Shown here one piece after another: positions 24,396 through 36,764 of a stretch of 64,000 nucleotides of DNA. Source of the DNA: Tomocerus qinae (Eukaryota > Arthropoda > Collembola > Entomobryomorpha > Tomoceridae). Numbering within the stretch: the first letter of the stretch is position 1; each line of letters begins with the position of its first letter. The position numbers and the translations under genes were made by a program. The notes below the pieces were generated by a model that saw nothing but the letters and a program-made list of their open reading frames with translations, searched no databases and was not told where the DNA came from. Location of the stretch: NCBI GenBank assembly GCA_020055645.1, contig CM034546.1, positions 59,396,001 through 59,460,000 on the forward strand. Reading direction: 5' to 3'.

Positions 24396-25967
24396 TTTTC
24401 AATTCCTCGAATCGGATACCAGGAATGTGTAACGGTTTCCTTCCTAACTTCGGCTTTGTATTTATATAGTAATTTCTACCGTAGTAAATTGGTGGTAACA
24501 AATGTTATAACAATATAATATGTCAATTATATAGTCAAGGACGTATTTAGGTTGGGTGCTAGGGTGCTTAAGCACCCCCTAAATTTCCCAAAAACCCACT
24601 ATAGATATTTCTCAAAAATTGATAAAAAGTAGTTTTATCCATAAGAAAAATCAGCTCGTATGTTTAAGCACCCCAGTATGATTTCTGGATACGCTCTTGT
24701 ATATAGTAATATCTATAACCGTGCGTTGTATGTGATAATATAAGGATATGAATTAAAATGGGGGTAAAACAAAGGAAAGTGGCAGTTGGACTAATTGTGG
24801 CATGTGAATAAAGGAAACGGCAGCTGGGCAACAAAGGATTCAACAGTAGGCAAAAACGCTAGTGGCAGTAGGTCGAAAAGGAATTATCCGTATTTTAGTT
24901 TCATTAAAGTGGGGGAATCTCACCAAAATAGGGTCATCGTATGTAGGCTCACACACAATCACAGTAACGAGATATGAGAAACCTAGACACCAGCTAGACC
25001 AGAAATTAATTCTTGAACGAAATTTTAAACTATACCAAATTACTGTACGCTAATACCCATACAAAAATTATTCTAAACAAAAGGAATCACTATATAATTA
25101 AAATATTTATTTCTATGTCGCATGTATCTATGTCTCTTGGACTTTGCGGACAATGGGCAATTGCGCGTATGTATAACAGTAAGCCCACCACGGGTTAAAG
25201 TTAAAAGTATTTCAAAATTAACCAATACACATGATTATGCTTGATGCCTATCTTTCGAAATCGAGTCACTCATGCTGGGGGCTACTAGTTTTAAATATAG
25301 CTTGTAATTATAATTCCGTAAAGTTCTATCTATATCTATTAACCATAAAAATTGGCAAGTAATTCTCAGCGATTTGTAAAAATTCCTGCAATTTGATGTA
25401 AATTAGAAGACATTTTATTTTTGAACTTTATTTTAAATTATTGTTATCTTTACAAGTTTATAATTTTAGCCTAAACGCGGAACTAGTATATTATTTATTG
25501 ATTTTGACTTTTTTTCCCTCCAGGTAAGATGATTTAGTAATTCCTAAGAGATCAAAGCAAATTCAAATTTTAGGTTTTTGGTGTTGTATGACGTAATATT
25601 TTTAACTCGTGACAATTTGGTATATTAAATACGCTGAATAAAATAAATAAATAAATAAGGTGAAACCCATGTAATCTTATATTTTCTTAATCTCTATTGT
25701 GTTTGTTGTAGTATTATTTAGCGGACATTCAGTGCCGCAGCCAGAAAATTTCTGGGGGCCTACCTAATCATATGTGAAAAGATATACTATTTTTGCGCGA
25801 AACGCTAAATCCCTTTTGGTTTTAATACGAAAACTCGGTTACTAATTTGAACGATTGGGCAGTATTAAGGGACAACTAGATAGAGATTTCCCCGATCAAC
25901 GCCGGGACGGAACTCTGGTGGACTTGCTTTATTATTCTCCAAATTAGTTACACAGTTCAGTAGATAT
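24396..25967. other. Spacer between convergent genes of unit 1
   Basis: It holds the 164-bp hAT-type element at 24536-24699. The block at about 25300-25960 is shared with unit 2 at about 33050-33690, so it belongs to the segmental duplication. A short 'gccgcagccagaaaatttct' stretch near 25733 is absent from unit 2 and may be another transposon scar. Confidence 0.45.
24536..24699. mobile_element. hAT-type MITE, 164 bp, with 8-bp target duplication
   Basis: The direct 8-bp repeat TATATAGT flanks it exactly (24528-24535 and 24700-24707). The ends are imperfect inverted repeats: CAAGGACGTATTTAGG at the left and, reading the other strand, CAAGAGCGTATCCAGAA at the right. Inside is 'gggtgcttaagcaccccct'. 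An 8-bp duplication with CA...TG ends is the hAT signature. The same family appears at 26887. Confidence 0.85.
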
Positions 25968-28900
25968 TTATATGTGTTTAATTTTAATGAGATATGAAAT
26001 GTTCGTCTTACTTTCGGATTGTCCATGTTGTGTCAATTCTTTTCTTGTGCTTCCGTTACATGCAAAAAGAATGAATATGAAGAGTCCTTTGTTAAAATTG
26101 TACATATCCAGTACAAACCAGAACCAATCCACTTCTGTGTCAAGTGGAGTAAAAGCCCATGACAATATTTCAAAATACCACATTATTCCCATCAGGACAA
26201 AAAGCTTAAGACTCAAAAAATATCTAAAACATTTTAAAATATTAATTTTTAAAGTTGTTTTAAATTAAATTGAATTTTAGGTACTTGTTAATATGAACAT
26301 GCTATACTGATGTTTTTTGACCATCTCACCTGTCTCTAGCCTTTTCTGTTTTTGTCGTTCTTAAACTTGAAGAGTCTTTCTTGTTTTCATAAATGTTATA
26401 AGAAGTCATCAAAATAAAAGGTACGTTTAAAGTAACTAAGATGCTTGTTAAGTAATACAAATATGGTCCCAGTGATCCTTGTGCTAAAGAACAGTATGGT
26501 GGGCCGTAATCAGGAACGATGACTAAACTGTCCTCGTTTCTAGAAATTAAAAGCAAAATGTACATAAATCAGATCAAATCATAATCCACTTCTAAAAACA
26601 TCTTTGGAAAAAAATTACTCTTAACAAAACCTGCAAAGGAATATTTAGCTCATCACACAATACATACCAACTTTAAAATTTCTTCATGAATTGCCAATAC
26701 TTTAGACACTTAATTTCAAAATCACTTTCACCATAATATCGCCTGCCTAATATTACAAGGTAACAAGCCATTTCATCATCACTGCTACAAAGTAACAAAC
26801 CATTTTATCATGGCTGAGACAAAGTAACAAACCATTTTATCATGACCGCGACAATCGAGTCGAGTCGTTGTGTCGGTCGAGGTAGGCAAGGACGTATTTA
26901 GGGGGGGTGCTAGGGTGCTTAAGCACCCCCTAAATATTTTGAAAACACACTAGATATTATCGCGTTTTCACCACTTATGTAATATTCAAGTATTTAATTC
27001 CAAATTGGAGGAAACATATCGTCTGCCTAATATTACAATGCAACAAGCCATTTGATCATGGCTGCTACAAAGTAACAAACCATTTTATCATGGCTGAGAC
27101 AAAGTAACAAACCATTTTATCATGACCGCGACAATGTAACAAACCAATGTATCAGGAGTTAGGTTGTAATATTAGGCAGACGATATTTTCTTTTTCATAT
27201 GACACAATAACATATATTTTATTTTCGAGCATTTTCGAATATGTTTGAACATTTTCGAATCATTTTTTCCCTGTATTGAACCTTAGGATCTGAGATTACT
27301 TTATATATTGTTACAAAATGGAAATGTGCTTAGAAATTGACCACTTCTGAAATGAGGTTTTTTGTTTAAAACATCTAAACTAAATCGGCCGAACTGGGTG
27401 GGTGATGACAGAGAAATCACATATTTAGAAGGCCCCCAGCCCCTTAATCTTGATATAAAGTGGATTTTTTTGACAAAGATTAAAAATCATAAATTTTTTC
27501 GCGCTTCGCGCGTATTTTTTTCTTTTTTACTAATATTGCGACGTATGGAGGGATGGGCTTTACCAAAATCAACGAAAAGAGGCATTTTTTCTCACAATCA
27601 CAAAATATTTCGCGCTCCGCGCGATTATTTCCTTTTTTAGGCCTTTTTTTACTCATTTCCGTCAAAAAAACTAAAAATTTTCGCGCTACGCGCGAATAAA
27701 TATCATTAAAATATCTATTGGAATTCTTCCGAAACTCAGTTCTGTATACATGCTTGTAATGACGGTTCTAATTGCTTGATTTATGTAATACTCATTTTTA
27801 GAAATTAGCACCCCCTAGATCCAATTTCTAGATACGCCCTTGGAGGTAGGTACGTTTGTTGTTTTCTCTCCACCTAAATCATCGTTTTTCGGGTGTCAAA
27901 GTGCAGCTGAGTACCTGAATTTTGGGTCCAAAATTTCCCCTTGAGAAGAGCTACCTGGACTGGTGATCGTCTATTCAAAAGGTCAGTGTCTTTCCAAAAA
28001 ATCGGGAAAAACAGGAATTTGGCATGCTTTGGATTGTGTGTAAAATGGCGTTGATACTGAAAACCAGACCGGAGGAGGACCGTTAAAACATGCAAAGGAT
28101 ATGCAAATCGAATGCAAATACGCTTATCAAAGACAGAGCCATAGTGAACGTGTCCGTTCTTCTCAATATACAGATTCCACACATCTTACTTTACCGCATA
28201 ACAACCTTTCTTCTATAACACAAACGTACTTATTTCATGTCGTACACCACCAACTTATTCTAAAACACAACGACTCGGCTCCCCCAACATTAGTTTGGGC
28301 GAAGGTAAAATATATACTATATAGCGTAAGTTAATCTGACCTAATACATACTGTAATTGCATTACGAGTATATAAATTTAAAGTTTATTAAGCAAATGTT
28401 CTTCGAATAGATTGTAAGGTGAATGTTAGCTCCTGCTGCAAGTTGCGCGGGTTGTCGGCTGACGGCTGCATTCCTTACTTAAAGATCTTTCCCTATTTTG
28501 TCCTTAAATTCGCTATCTGTATTATTGCTACTATGAATAGTTATACAATATACCAGTGATTATGAATTTGTCTTTAATCTATCCTATCATTTTTGTACTT
28601 ATAGGTTGTAATTTCAGCTGAGTATTATAATATGTACTTGTATGTGTGATAATGTAAAGCTGCCTACGACTGTTCTGAAAATAAAACCAATACCAATACC
28701 AATACAATGTAACAAACCAATGTATCAGGAGTTAGGTTTGTTACATTGTCGCAGCCATGATAAAATGGTTTGTTACTTTGTCTCAGCCATGATAAAATGG
28801 TTTGTTACTTTGTAGCAGTCATGATGAAATGGCTTGTTACGTTGTAATATTAGGCAGACGATATACTTTTTAAATATGGAGTAGAGTAATAGTGTTTAAT

Positions 28901-31181
28901 AAAAAGCTTACGTGTACAAGAAGTTTAATATCAGACTTGTTAAGACCACAATAAAAGGAATTCCCCATGAAAACACCGCGTAATAGAAATATTTTTTGTT
29001 ACATTTTCTGGGTGTAGGTAGCATGGACCTAAAACGGCAAAATAGATAAAAAACACAGTTAATTCTTGTTATTTCTTGTTATTCCGTCCACATAAACAAT
29101 GAATAATAGGAATGTACATCTATAATACCATAAATAAAGTAACAAAGTAAGAATAAGTACCGAATCGTAGACCACAAATCAAAGTTGATTACTGCCAGCC
29201 ACGTAAACGTGGACAGCCATGAGAAGTGAAGAACGATTCCTATTTAAATACAAATAATTTTAACTGACTTTTAAAAAGTTTTAATTTCCTTGATTTGATT
29301 TGAGTATATTTAAATATTCATTAAATTACCATTTGCAGAACAAAGAATGTTTTTGAATGAAACTTCAGGGTAGAAAACGGGACGATAATAAAATACAAAG
29401 TTAGCCACAGCCAGAGTAATGTACATAAAAAACATGGAAAATACTAAAGAAGATAAAAGAAGAGTTGGAAGACTTTTCTTTTTCCTCAACAGTAACATTT
29501 GTATGGAAAATGTAATTAATAAAAACACCGAGGATGACAGTAACGAAACTATGTAATATATAGCACGGGTAGGCTGAAATATAAAGAATGAATATATTGC
29601 CTGGAGGAATTTTGTGTGGGAAAAATATAAACGTAAAGTAATTTGTATAGTATTAACAACCTTGACCAACTCCTTTATACAGATCATAACAACATTGTCA
29701 TTGTCTATTTCAATCCTTGCATCCTCATAATTGTGAATTTTATCAACGCAAAATTCTTCATGGTTTATTTCCCAGTGTCTCCTGTATTCTCTGATGAACG
29801 CCAGTTCGCCATTTACCAACATTTTAAAGCTATATAGAGAAAGAGAGATCAGACGTTGTTTTACTATTACGTATTTGTCAAATAAGATATTTGACTTACT
29901 AATGTTTTTTGGTCGGATGGTCTAATTCCCCATTTAGAAAATCTTTGGAGTACCACTTCCTTTGTGTAATTTTCAAGTCGTTGAATACTCCTTCATTGCA
30001 AATAAATTCCCTATAATAGTAATTGGGTTGAATGGTTCCATTGAACGGGACATTGTCCTTCTCGCTGGAGTAGAAATCAGGAACAAAGGATGCATTAGAT
30101 AATGTACACTTTTGATTTATGACGTCATAAGAATATCCCATCAAGCAGCATTTTCGAATGCAAGGTTTGAGATTGTTACAATCCTTTTGGCATATTTGGA
30201 CGGTAGCAGTTCTCTCAGTCAAAGATATACTACAAAAATACAAAATAGATTTGAAAAAGTTATGTAATATATACTTTAAAAGAGGAAATTGAAACACAAT
30301 TTTTTTAGTGTACAAAGTTGTGAATAATGGTCTATCTTTTAATCTTACTTTGCTATGCTGTAGTCCTCAGGATTGTAAAATTGCGTTTTGTTTACATCTT
30401 GATGAGCTAGCATTCCATTATTGATCAAGTACAATAATTTTGATTCGTTTCCATATCTTCCATTTTCATGTAAGTTGCTTGAAAAGGTTTGGAGCTTCAG
30501 AGAATATTGTTCAAACGCAATTCCATTGTCACAGTCAAAATCTTTGTGGTTCAATCTACATTAGAAACAGAAAACTAATATCTGCTGCATACGAAATGTT
30601 TAGTACTGAAATACAGAATTTGGTATTTATTTCCCTTTTACATTTTTTTGCTTTTTTACGGCACAAAATTTTTTATATTGATTTGTCATTTGGCAAATAA
30701 AATTTTCAGACTCAAAACATTAAACTGAAAAATTAATGAACATTTACATTTATTTTAAATGTGACTACTAAATTGCGTAAAAATTTAGTATTTGAATAAA
30801 TAAATAAATAAAATTATCTTGTGTCAAATTGGTGACAAGTAATGATACTATTTTCAGACTATTTTGCATTATTTGATAATCACTAATCAGTAAACTTTTG
30901 TGGTGGTTAACAAAAACGACACTTGCAATTTATAATGAAGGTTCTCTGTTTATTTATTACAGTAACCTTAATCAAATCCAAGTTTACATTACAATTTTAT
31001 TTTCTTTAAATAATGTGAGTTGATAAAGTAGATTTGAGTACCGGTACAGAGTAGATTGATTTATTCCAGTTTCAATTTCCAAAATTCTGTTATGTAGAGA
31101 AATGGAACAAGTTTGAATCGAAATTTGACAAAAACCTTTATTGATTGCATAACACAAGATAAATAATAAAACGCGATTCAT
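25968..31181 (-). CDS. Methuselah-like class-B GPCR, unit 1 (intact, nine exons)
   Basis: Predicted 583-residue adhesion/secretin-like receptor of the methuselah family. Exons in coding order: 31042-31181, 30349-30555, 29900-30229, 29661-29829, 29330-29573, 29161-29239, 28912-29028, 26330-26539, 25968-26223. Every join is GT-AG with matching phase. Exon 1 is a signal peptide. Exons 1-4 form a Cys-rich N-glycosylated ectodomain with the family pattern CQKDC...CIRKCC and EEFCVDK. The remaining exons give seven helices, including FSWLSTFTWLAVINFDLW (TM3), FYYAVFSWGIPF (TM4) and LFVLMGIMWYFEIL (TM6). The intron between exons 7 and 8 is 2.4 kb because of nested transposons. Two further copies follow at 33.7 and 38.1 kb. 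Ligand unknown; related receptors act in stress and ageing in flies. Confidence 0.8.
26887..27842. mobile_element. hAT-type element, 956 bp, with 8-bp target duplication
   Basis: Flanked exactly by GAGGTAGG (26879-26886 and 27843-27850). The ends read CAAGGACGTATTTAGGGGG and, on the other strand, CAAGGGCGTATCTAGAAA, so it belongs to the family seen at 24536. It carries three copies of a GC-rich palindrome ('cgcgcttcgcgcg' type) at about 27500, 27610 and 27680, and a smaller nested element at 27019-27183. No transposase frame is visible, so it is non-autonomous. Confidence 0.8.
27019..27183. mobile_element. Nested 165-bp TA-flanked MITE
   Basis: Perfect inverted ends 'tcgtctgcctaatattacaa' and 'ttgtaatattaggcagacga' are flanked by TA on each side. 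Internal ~33-bp repeats match those in the larger element at 26739-28861. It sits inside the hAT element, so its insertion came later than the hAT one. Confidence 0.75.
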
Positions 31182-32137
31182 GTTGATGTGTTTTCTGTCT
31201 TTTTAATATTAAGTTATAATCGTTTTAATTAAGTATTTTAAATGTAAGTCGGCAACTTTTGTCGACTTACACTTAGGACTAAATTTTTTTCAATAACAGA
31301 GGTAAGCTCTTTTAATTGACCTGCGTAAATGTTAGTATTTTCAAACTTCACAATCTTCACATTAAGTAACAAAATAATACGTATTACTTTTCAGGAAAAA
31401 CTACTGAGTTCCAGGAATTCATAGAAATATTGTATTTTAATGACACAGACATTATTTATTATGCATGTTTTTATATTTTGTCACAATAATATTTTAAGCA
31501 TATCAATAATCTGACGTTTCAATTCCTGGAAAGGCAATATTATCATTCGCATTTAAATAATAATATACAATATGATGGCAATTAGAATCAAGGTTTTGAA
31601 TTCTTCATAGTACTAGACAAATGGTATGTCATGTTCCAATGTTATGCAATTTTCTTGTTGTTAGTATTATCTGCATTACTAGTATATAGAATAGTAAACC
31701 ATTGCAAATTAAAAACACCCAACACTTTATTGAAATCTTCTGCCATACAATGCAATGGTTGCTTATCGATTATTTTGTTATTCTTTATCCCAGATATCAA
31801 ACGAACATAAGCTGCCTTTAACACAATGTCACGTCATCATATAATTAAGGAATAACCTTCCATCAAATAATATTATTACAGACTTAATAGCTGTGGAGTA
31901 CGTTTCTATTTTCCACCAAATTTGCAATAGACTGCATGCAGTCAAAAGAAGATTTCATGGGTAAGGCTTTGCTTGTTGATTCCCAACGAGTTACTTAGTA
32001 GGACATGGAAAAAATATATGACATAATGAAAAGATAGCTTCCGGGATTCCATGCTTGGGATGAAATGGAAAACAGTTTAATTTACTTAATCCTTATAATT
32101 TTCCAGGATACCTGTGTAACTTTGGAATCGTCACCAT

Positions 32138-32471
32138 CATAGACTAGATAGTGTAGATAGACAACGCAGAATAGGCTTTGCTTGGTCGTAAAAATCCCCC
32201 TGCAAACTGCGACTTTCCTTCCTGCTCCGTGCGACTCCGCCCGCGAATTGATATAAAACTAGTTTGTGTTACTTTCTTGCCTAGCTGCCATTGAATTTTG
32301 TAATTTTGCGCAAAAACGTCTTTCAGCCAACGAAGCTCATTCCGGCGTAAAATAGAGAAGCTGTGGCTCTCGTTGGCTGATAAAAGGCTGCGACAATCAA
32401 GAATTAGTTAGACTACGTAGGTATAGGAAGTAAGTCTTCTTAGGTGGCGAAGCCGCCTAGGATATTCTTTG
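32138..32471. mobile_element. 334-bp probable hAT-type insertion
   Basis: An exact direct repeat GTCACCAT (32130-32137 and 32472-32479) flanks it. The ends are CATAGACTAGATAG and, on the other strand, CAAAGAATATCCTAG, a weak inverted match with CA...TG termini. The paralogous site in unit 1 (about 24155, within exon 2 of the secreted-protein gene) lacks it. A small hairpin ('taggtggcgaagccgccta') lies near the right end. Confidence 0.65.
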
Positions 32472-32479
32472 GTCACCAT

Positions 32480-32830
32480 ATTGGAAGCAAGACTTATTAC
32501 ACCCGAAATGAATTCAACCGTAGGTACTTAGAGATACTTCCCATTCTGGAAATTATTCACCAATATTTCCATGGGGACTCGATTTAATTCCTTCCCCTAT
32601 CCCAGACCCTTCCCTATCTCCGTGTACTCCTGCTCAATGTGGAGGATGGTTTAACTACTTGGCAGCCGGCAAGACTAAAAGGCCCCATCTTAGGGTGTGG
32701 CGCCACACCCGCCCCATCCTTAGATTAGGTTAGATTATGATAAATTAGGTTAGGTTAGGAGGGTGGGGCGGGTGGGGCTTTTTAGTCTGGCCGACTTGGC
32801 AGCCGCCGATCAGTCTGAGACATATAAATT
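32480..32830 (+). pseudogene. Broken copy of the small secreted Pro-rich protein (unit 2)
   Basis: It matches exon 2 of the gene at 23817-24395, for example 'caagacttattacacccgaa' and 'tgtactcctgctcaatgtgg'. It is split by the 334-bp insertion upstream and a ~127-bp insertion within, and has small indels that destroy the frame. No exon 1 was found. Confidence 0.75.
32667..32793. mobile_element. ~127-bp MITE with short inverted ends
   Basis: Left end CGGCAAGACTAAAAGGCCCC and right end (other strand) CGGCCAGACTAAAAAGCCCC are inverted repeats. The direct repeat 'acttggcagc' lies on both sides, and the unit 1 homologue is uninterrupted. The interior holds a hairpin around 'gtgtggcgccacac' and several TTAGGTTAG-like runs. 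Confidence 0.65.
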
Positions 32831-33696
32831 AGTTTTCAATTCCTCGATTCAGATAGCAGCAGCAGCGTCCTGACTTCGGCTCTGTATTTATAATTGCCAC
32901 CAACCGTGTAAAGTGGTAACAAATATTATAATAATATAGCATGTCAATTGTATAGTAATAATCTATAACCGTGCGTCGCAATAATATAGTAGCTATACAA
33001 AAATTAAAGTAGATGTTGGTGTCAAAATATAAGGAAAATTGTAAATATAGCCAGAAACTTTAATTCCGTAACAAATCTATATCTATTAACCACAAAAATT
33101 GGCAAGTAATTCTGGGAGATTTGTAAAAATTCCTGCAATTTCATGAAGACATTTAGTTTTGAATTTTATTTTAAATCATTGTTATCTTTAGTTTTTAATT
33201 TTAGCCCAAACGCGGAACTAGTATATTTTTTATTGATTTTGACTTCCTTTCCGCCAGGTAAGATGATTTGGTAATTCCTAAGAGACCAAAGCAAATTCAA
33301 AAGTTAGGTTTTTGATGTTGTATGTGAGATTAAGTTATGACAATTTGGTATATTAAATACTCTGAATAAAATAAATAAATTAGGCCAAATCTCATGTAAT
33401 CTTATATTTTTATCTCCATTGTGTTTTTTGTAGTATTATCTAGGGGACATCCACATAGAGATATCCCCTAGAGCCTCCTGGGCAGTGCTAAGGGACACCT
33501 AGATAAAATGCCCCCTAGTACCGACCCGCCCGAGAAGGTGGTTGTGTTAATAGATGACAGGTCCAACTAGATGCCCCTCTAACCTGCCCGACTCGATTAC
33601 TAATTTGAACGATTGGGCAGTTTAAAGGGACATCTAGATAGACGTTTTGCTTTTGCTTTAGTTTTCTCCAAATTAGTTACACAGTTCAGTAGATAC

Positions 33697-36600
33697 TTAA
33701 ATGTGTTTAATTGTAATTTGATATGAAATGTTCGTCTTACTTTCGGATTGTCCATGTTTTGTCAATTCTTTTCTTGTGCTTCCGTTGCATGCAAAAAGAA
33801 TGAATATGAAGAGTCCTTTGTTAAAGTTGTACATATCGAGAACAAACCAGAACCAATCCACTTCTGTTTCAAGTGGAGTAAAAGCCCAAGACAATATTTT
33901 AAAATACCACATTATTCCCATCAGGACAAAGAGCTTAAGACTAAAAAAATATCTACAACATTTTAAGATATTAGTTTTTAAAGTTATTTCAAATTAAATT
34001 GCATTAGGTACTTGTTCATAGTTAACAAATGCTGTTTCTCACCATCTCACCTGTCTTTAGCCTTTTCTGTTTTTGTCGTTCGTAAATTTGAAGAGTTTTT
34101 CTTGTTTTTATAAATATTATAAGAAGTCATCAAAATAAAAGGTACATTTAAAGTAACTAGTATGCTTGTTAAATAATGTAAATATGGTCTCAGTGCTCCT
34201 TGTGCTAAAGAACAGTATGGTGGGCCGTAATCAGGAACGATAACTAAACTGTCTTCGTTTCTAGAAATTAGAAGCAAAAAATACCTACATCAACTTATAA
34301 ACCACTTCTAAAAACATCGTTGGTCACTAATTAATAGCCAAAATATCTCTCAACAAAACCCGAAAGGAAAATTTAAATTGGGCTAATCGTACAATAGTAC
34401 ATCACAATTTTAAAATTCCTTAATGAACTATCAATTGACATAAATTTTCAAACTTTCCATTTCAAAATCACTTTCACCATAATATATTTTATATATGAAG
34501 TATAGTAATTGAATTTGAGAAAAAGCTTACGTGTATGAGAAGTTTAATATTAGACTTGTTAAGACTACAATAAAAGGAATTCCCCATGAAAATACCGCGT
34601 AATAGAAATATATTTTGGTACATTTTCTTGTTGTAAGTAGCATGGACCTATAACGGTAAAGTAGATTAAAAATACGGTCTATCCTTGTTATTCCGACTAC
34701 ATAAATAATGAATAATAAAAATTTACATATACAAAAACATCAATGCAGAAAAATAACACGTAAGAAACAGTACCGAATCGTAGACCATAAATCAAAGTTG
34801 ATTACTGTCAGCCACGTAAACGTCGCAAGCCATGAGAAGTGAAGAACGATTGCTATTTTAATATTTATAATTTTAGCTGACTTTTAATTAAAAAGTTTAA
34901 ATTCCCTTATTTTGAGCACGCATATTTAAATATTCATTACATTACCATTTACAGAACAAAGAATGTTTTTGAATGAAACTTCAGGGTAGAAAACAGGACG
35001 ATAATAAAACACAAAGTTAGCCACAGCCAGAGTAATGTTCATAAAAAACATGGAAAATACCAAAGAAGATAAAAGAAGAGTTGGAAGACTTTTCTTTTTC
35101 TTAAACACTAGCATTTGTATGCAAAATGTAATTAATAGAAACACAGAGGATGACAGCAACGAAATTATGTAATATATAGCACGGGTAGGCTGAAATAGAA
35201 ATTTATTACAAATAATTTAATGCTTGAAATAAACAAACGTATTTGTAATGTAAGAACCTTGATTAACTACTTCAGACAGACTATGACAACATAGTCATTA
35301 TGTATTTCAATCCTTGCATCATCGTCATAATTGTAAATTTTATCAACGCAAAATTCTTCTGTGTTTATTTCCCACCGTCTCCTGTATTCTCTGATGAACG
35401 CAAGGTCGCCATTTACCAACATTTTAAAGCTATATAAAGAAAGAGAGATCAGACGTTATTTTACTATTACGTATTTGTCAAATAAGATATTTGACTTACT
35501 AATGTTTTTTGGCCGGATGGTCTAATTCCCCATTTAGAAAATCTTTGGAGTACCACTTCCTTTGTGTAATTTTCAAGTCGTTGAATACTCCTTCATTGCA
35601 AATAAATTTCCTATAATAGTAATTAGGTTGAATGGTTCCATTGAACGGGACATTGTCCTTCTCGCTGGAGTAGAATTCAGGAACAAAGGATGCATTAGAT
35701 AATGTACACTTTTGATTTATGACGTCATAAGAATATCCCATCAAGCAGCATTTTCGAATGCAAGGTTTGAGATTGACACAATCTTTTTGGCATATTTGGA
35801 CGGTAGCAGTTCTCTCAGTCAAAGATATACTACAAAAATACAAAATAGATTTGAAACAGTTATGTAAAATAAACTTTAAAAGAGGAAATTGAAACACAAT
35901 TTTTTAGTGTACAAAATTGTGAATAATGGTCTATCGTTTAATCTTACTTTCCTATGCAGTAGTCCTCAGGACTGTAAAATTGCGTTTTGTTTGAATCTTG
36001 ATGAGCTAGCATTCCATTATTGATCAAGTACAATAATTTTGATTCGTTTCCATATCTTTCATTTTCATGGAAGTTGCTTGAAAAGGTTTGGAGCTTCAGA
36101 GAATATTTTTCAAACGCAATTCCATTGTCACAGTCAAAATCTTTGTGGTACAATCTACATTAGAAACACAAAACTAATTCCTGCTGCATACGAAATGTTT
36201 AGTACCGAAATACAGAATTTGGTATTTATTTCCTATTTACATATTTTTTTTGCTTTTTTACAGCACAAAATTTTTTATATTGATTTGTTATTCTGCAAAT
36301 AAAATTTTCAGACTCAAAACATTAAACTGAAAAATTAATGCACATTTACATTTATTTTAAATGTGACTACTAAATTGCGTAAAAATTTAGTATTGGAATA
36401 AATAAATAAAATTATCTTGTGTCAAATTGGTGACAAGTAATGTTACCATTTTCGGACTATTTTGCACCAATTATAATCAGTAAACTTTTGTGGTGGTTAA
36501 CAAAAATGACACTTACAAGTTGTAATGAAAGTTCACCGCTTATTTATAAAACAGTAACCTTAATCGAATCCAAGCTTACTACAATCATATTTTAAAAGAT

Positions 36601-36764
36601 GTGAGTTAATAAATTCGATTTTAGTACCGGTACAGAGTAGATTGATTTATTCCAGTTTCAATTTCCAAAATTCTGTTATGTAGAGAAATGGAACAAGTTT
36701 GAATCGAAATTTGACAAAAACCTTTATTGATTGCATAACACAAGATAAATATTACACGATTCAT
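33697..36764 (-). pseudogene. Methuselah-like GPCR, unit 2 (one in-frame stop)
   Basis: Same nine-exon structure as unit 1: 36628-36764, 35948-36154, 35500-35829, about 35260-35429, 34946-35189, 34774-34852, 34531-34647, 34051-34260, 33697-33952. Splice sites and phases are conserved, and the other exons are open from end to end. In exon 4 a GAG codon of units 1 and 3 is TAG here (about 35267-35269), just before TM1. If translated as read, this gives a truncated, membrane-free ectodomain of roughly 280 residues. Either this is a very recent pseudogene, an assembly or sequencing error, or a secreted decoy form. The ectodomain cysteines, including CIRKCC, remain. Confidence 0.75.

Larger units (their letters stand above)
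26739..28861. mobile_element. Composite TA-flanked inverted-repeat element in a GPCR intron
   Basis: The ends are 'tcgcctgcctaatattacaa' and its inverted partner at 28840-28861, with TA at both junctions. The matching intron in unit 2 (about 34478) lacks the insert, giving a natural empty site. Near both ends are tandem copies of a ~33-bp motif, 'aagtaacaaaccattttatc'. Without the nested hAT element the insert would be about 1.16 kb. Its right half ends in 'ccaataccaataccaatac', a simple tail that may mark a retroposon within it. Confidence 0.65.
31182..33696. other. Junction between units 1 and 2, with decayed gene remains
   Basis: The start is the upstream region of the unit 1 receptor, which resembles 36765-37560 upstream of the unit 2 receptor. 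From about 31960 the sequence becomes the start of unit 2, carrying the broken secreted-protein copy and two small insertions. A block at about 33420-33660 is shared with 25700-25950. Confidence 0.5.

Noticed and set aside
25972-26268. Forward frames repeated at 25972, 33728 and 38149
   Set aside because: Antisense shadows of the TM6-TM7 exon in the three receptor copies; the reverse strand has the spliced, motif-bearing frame.
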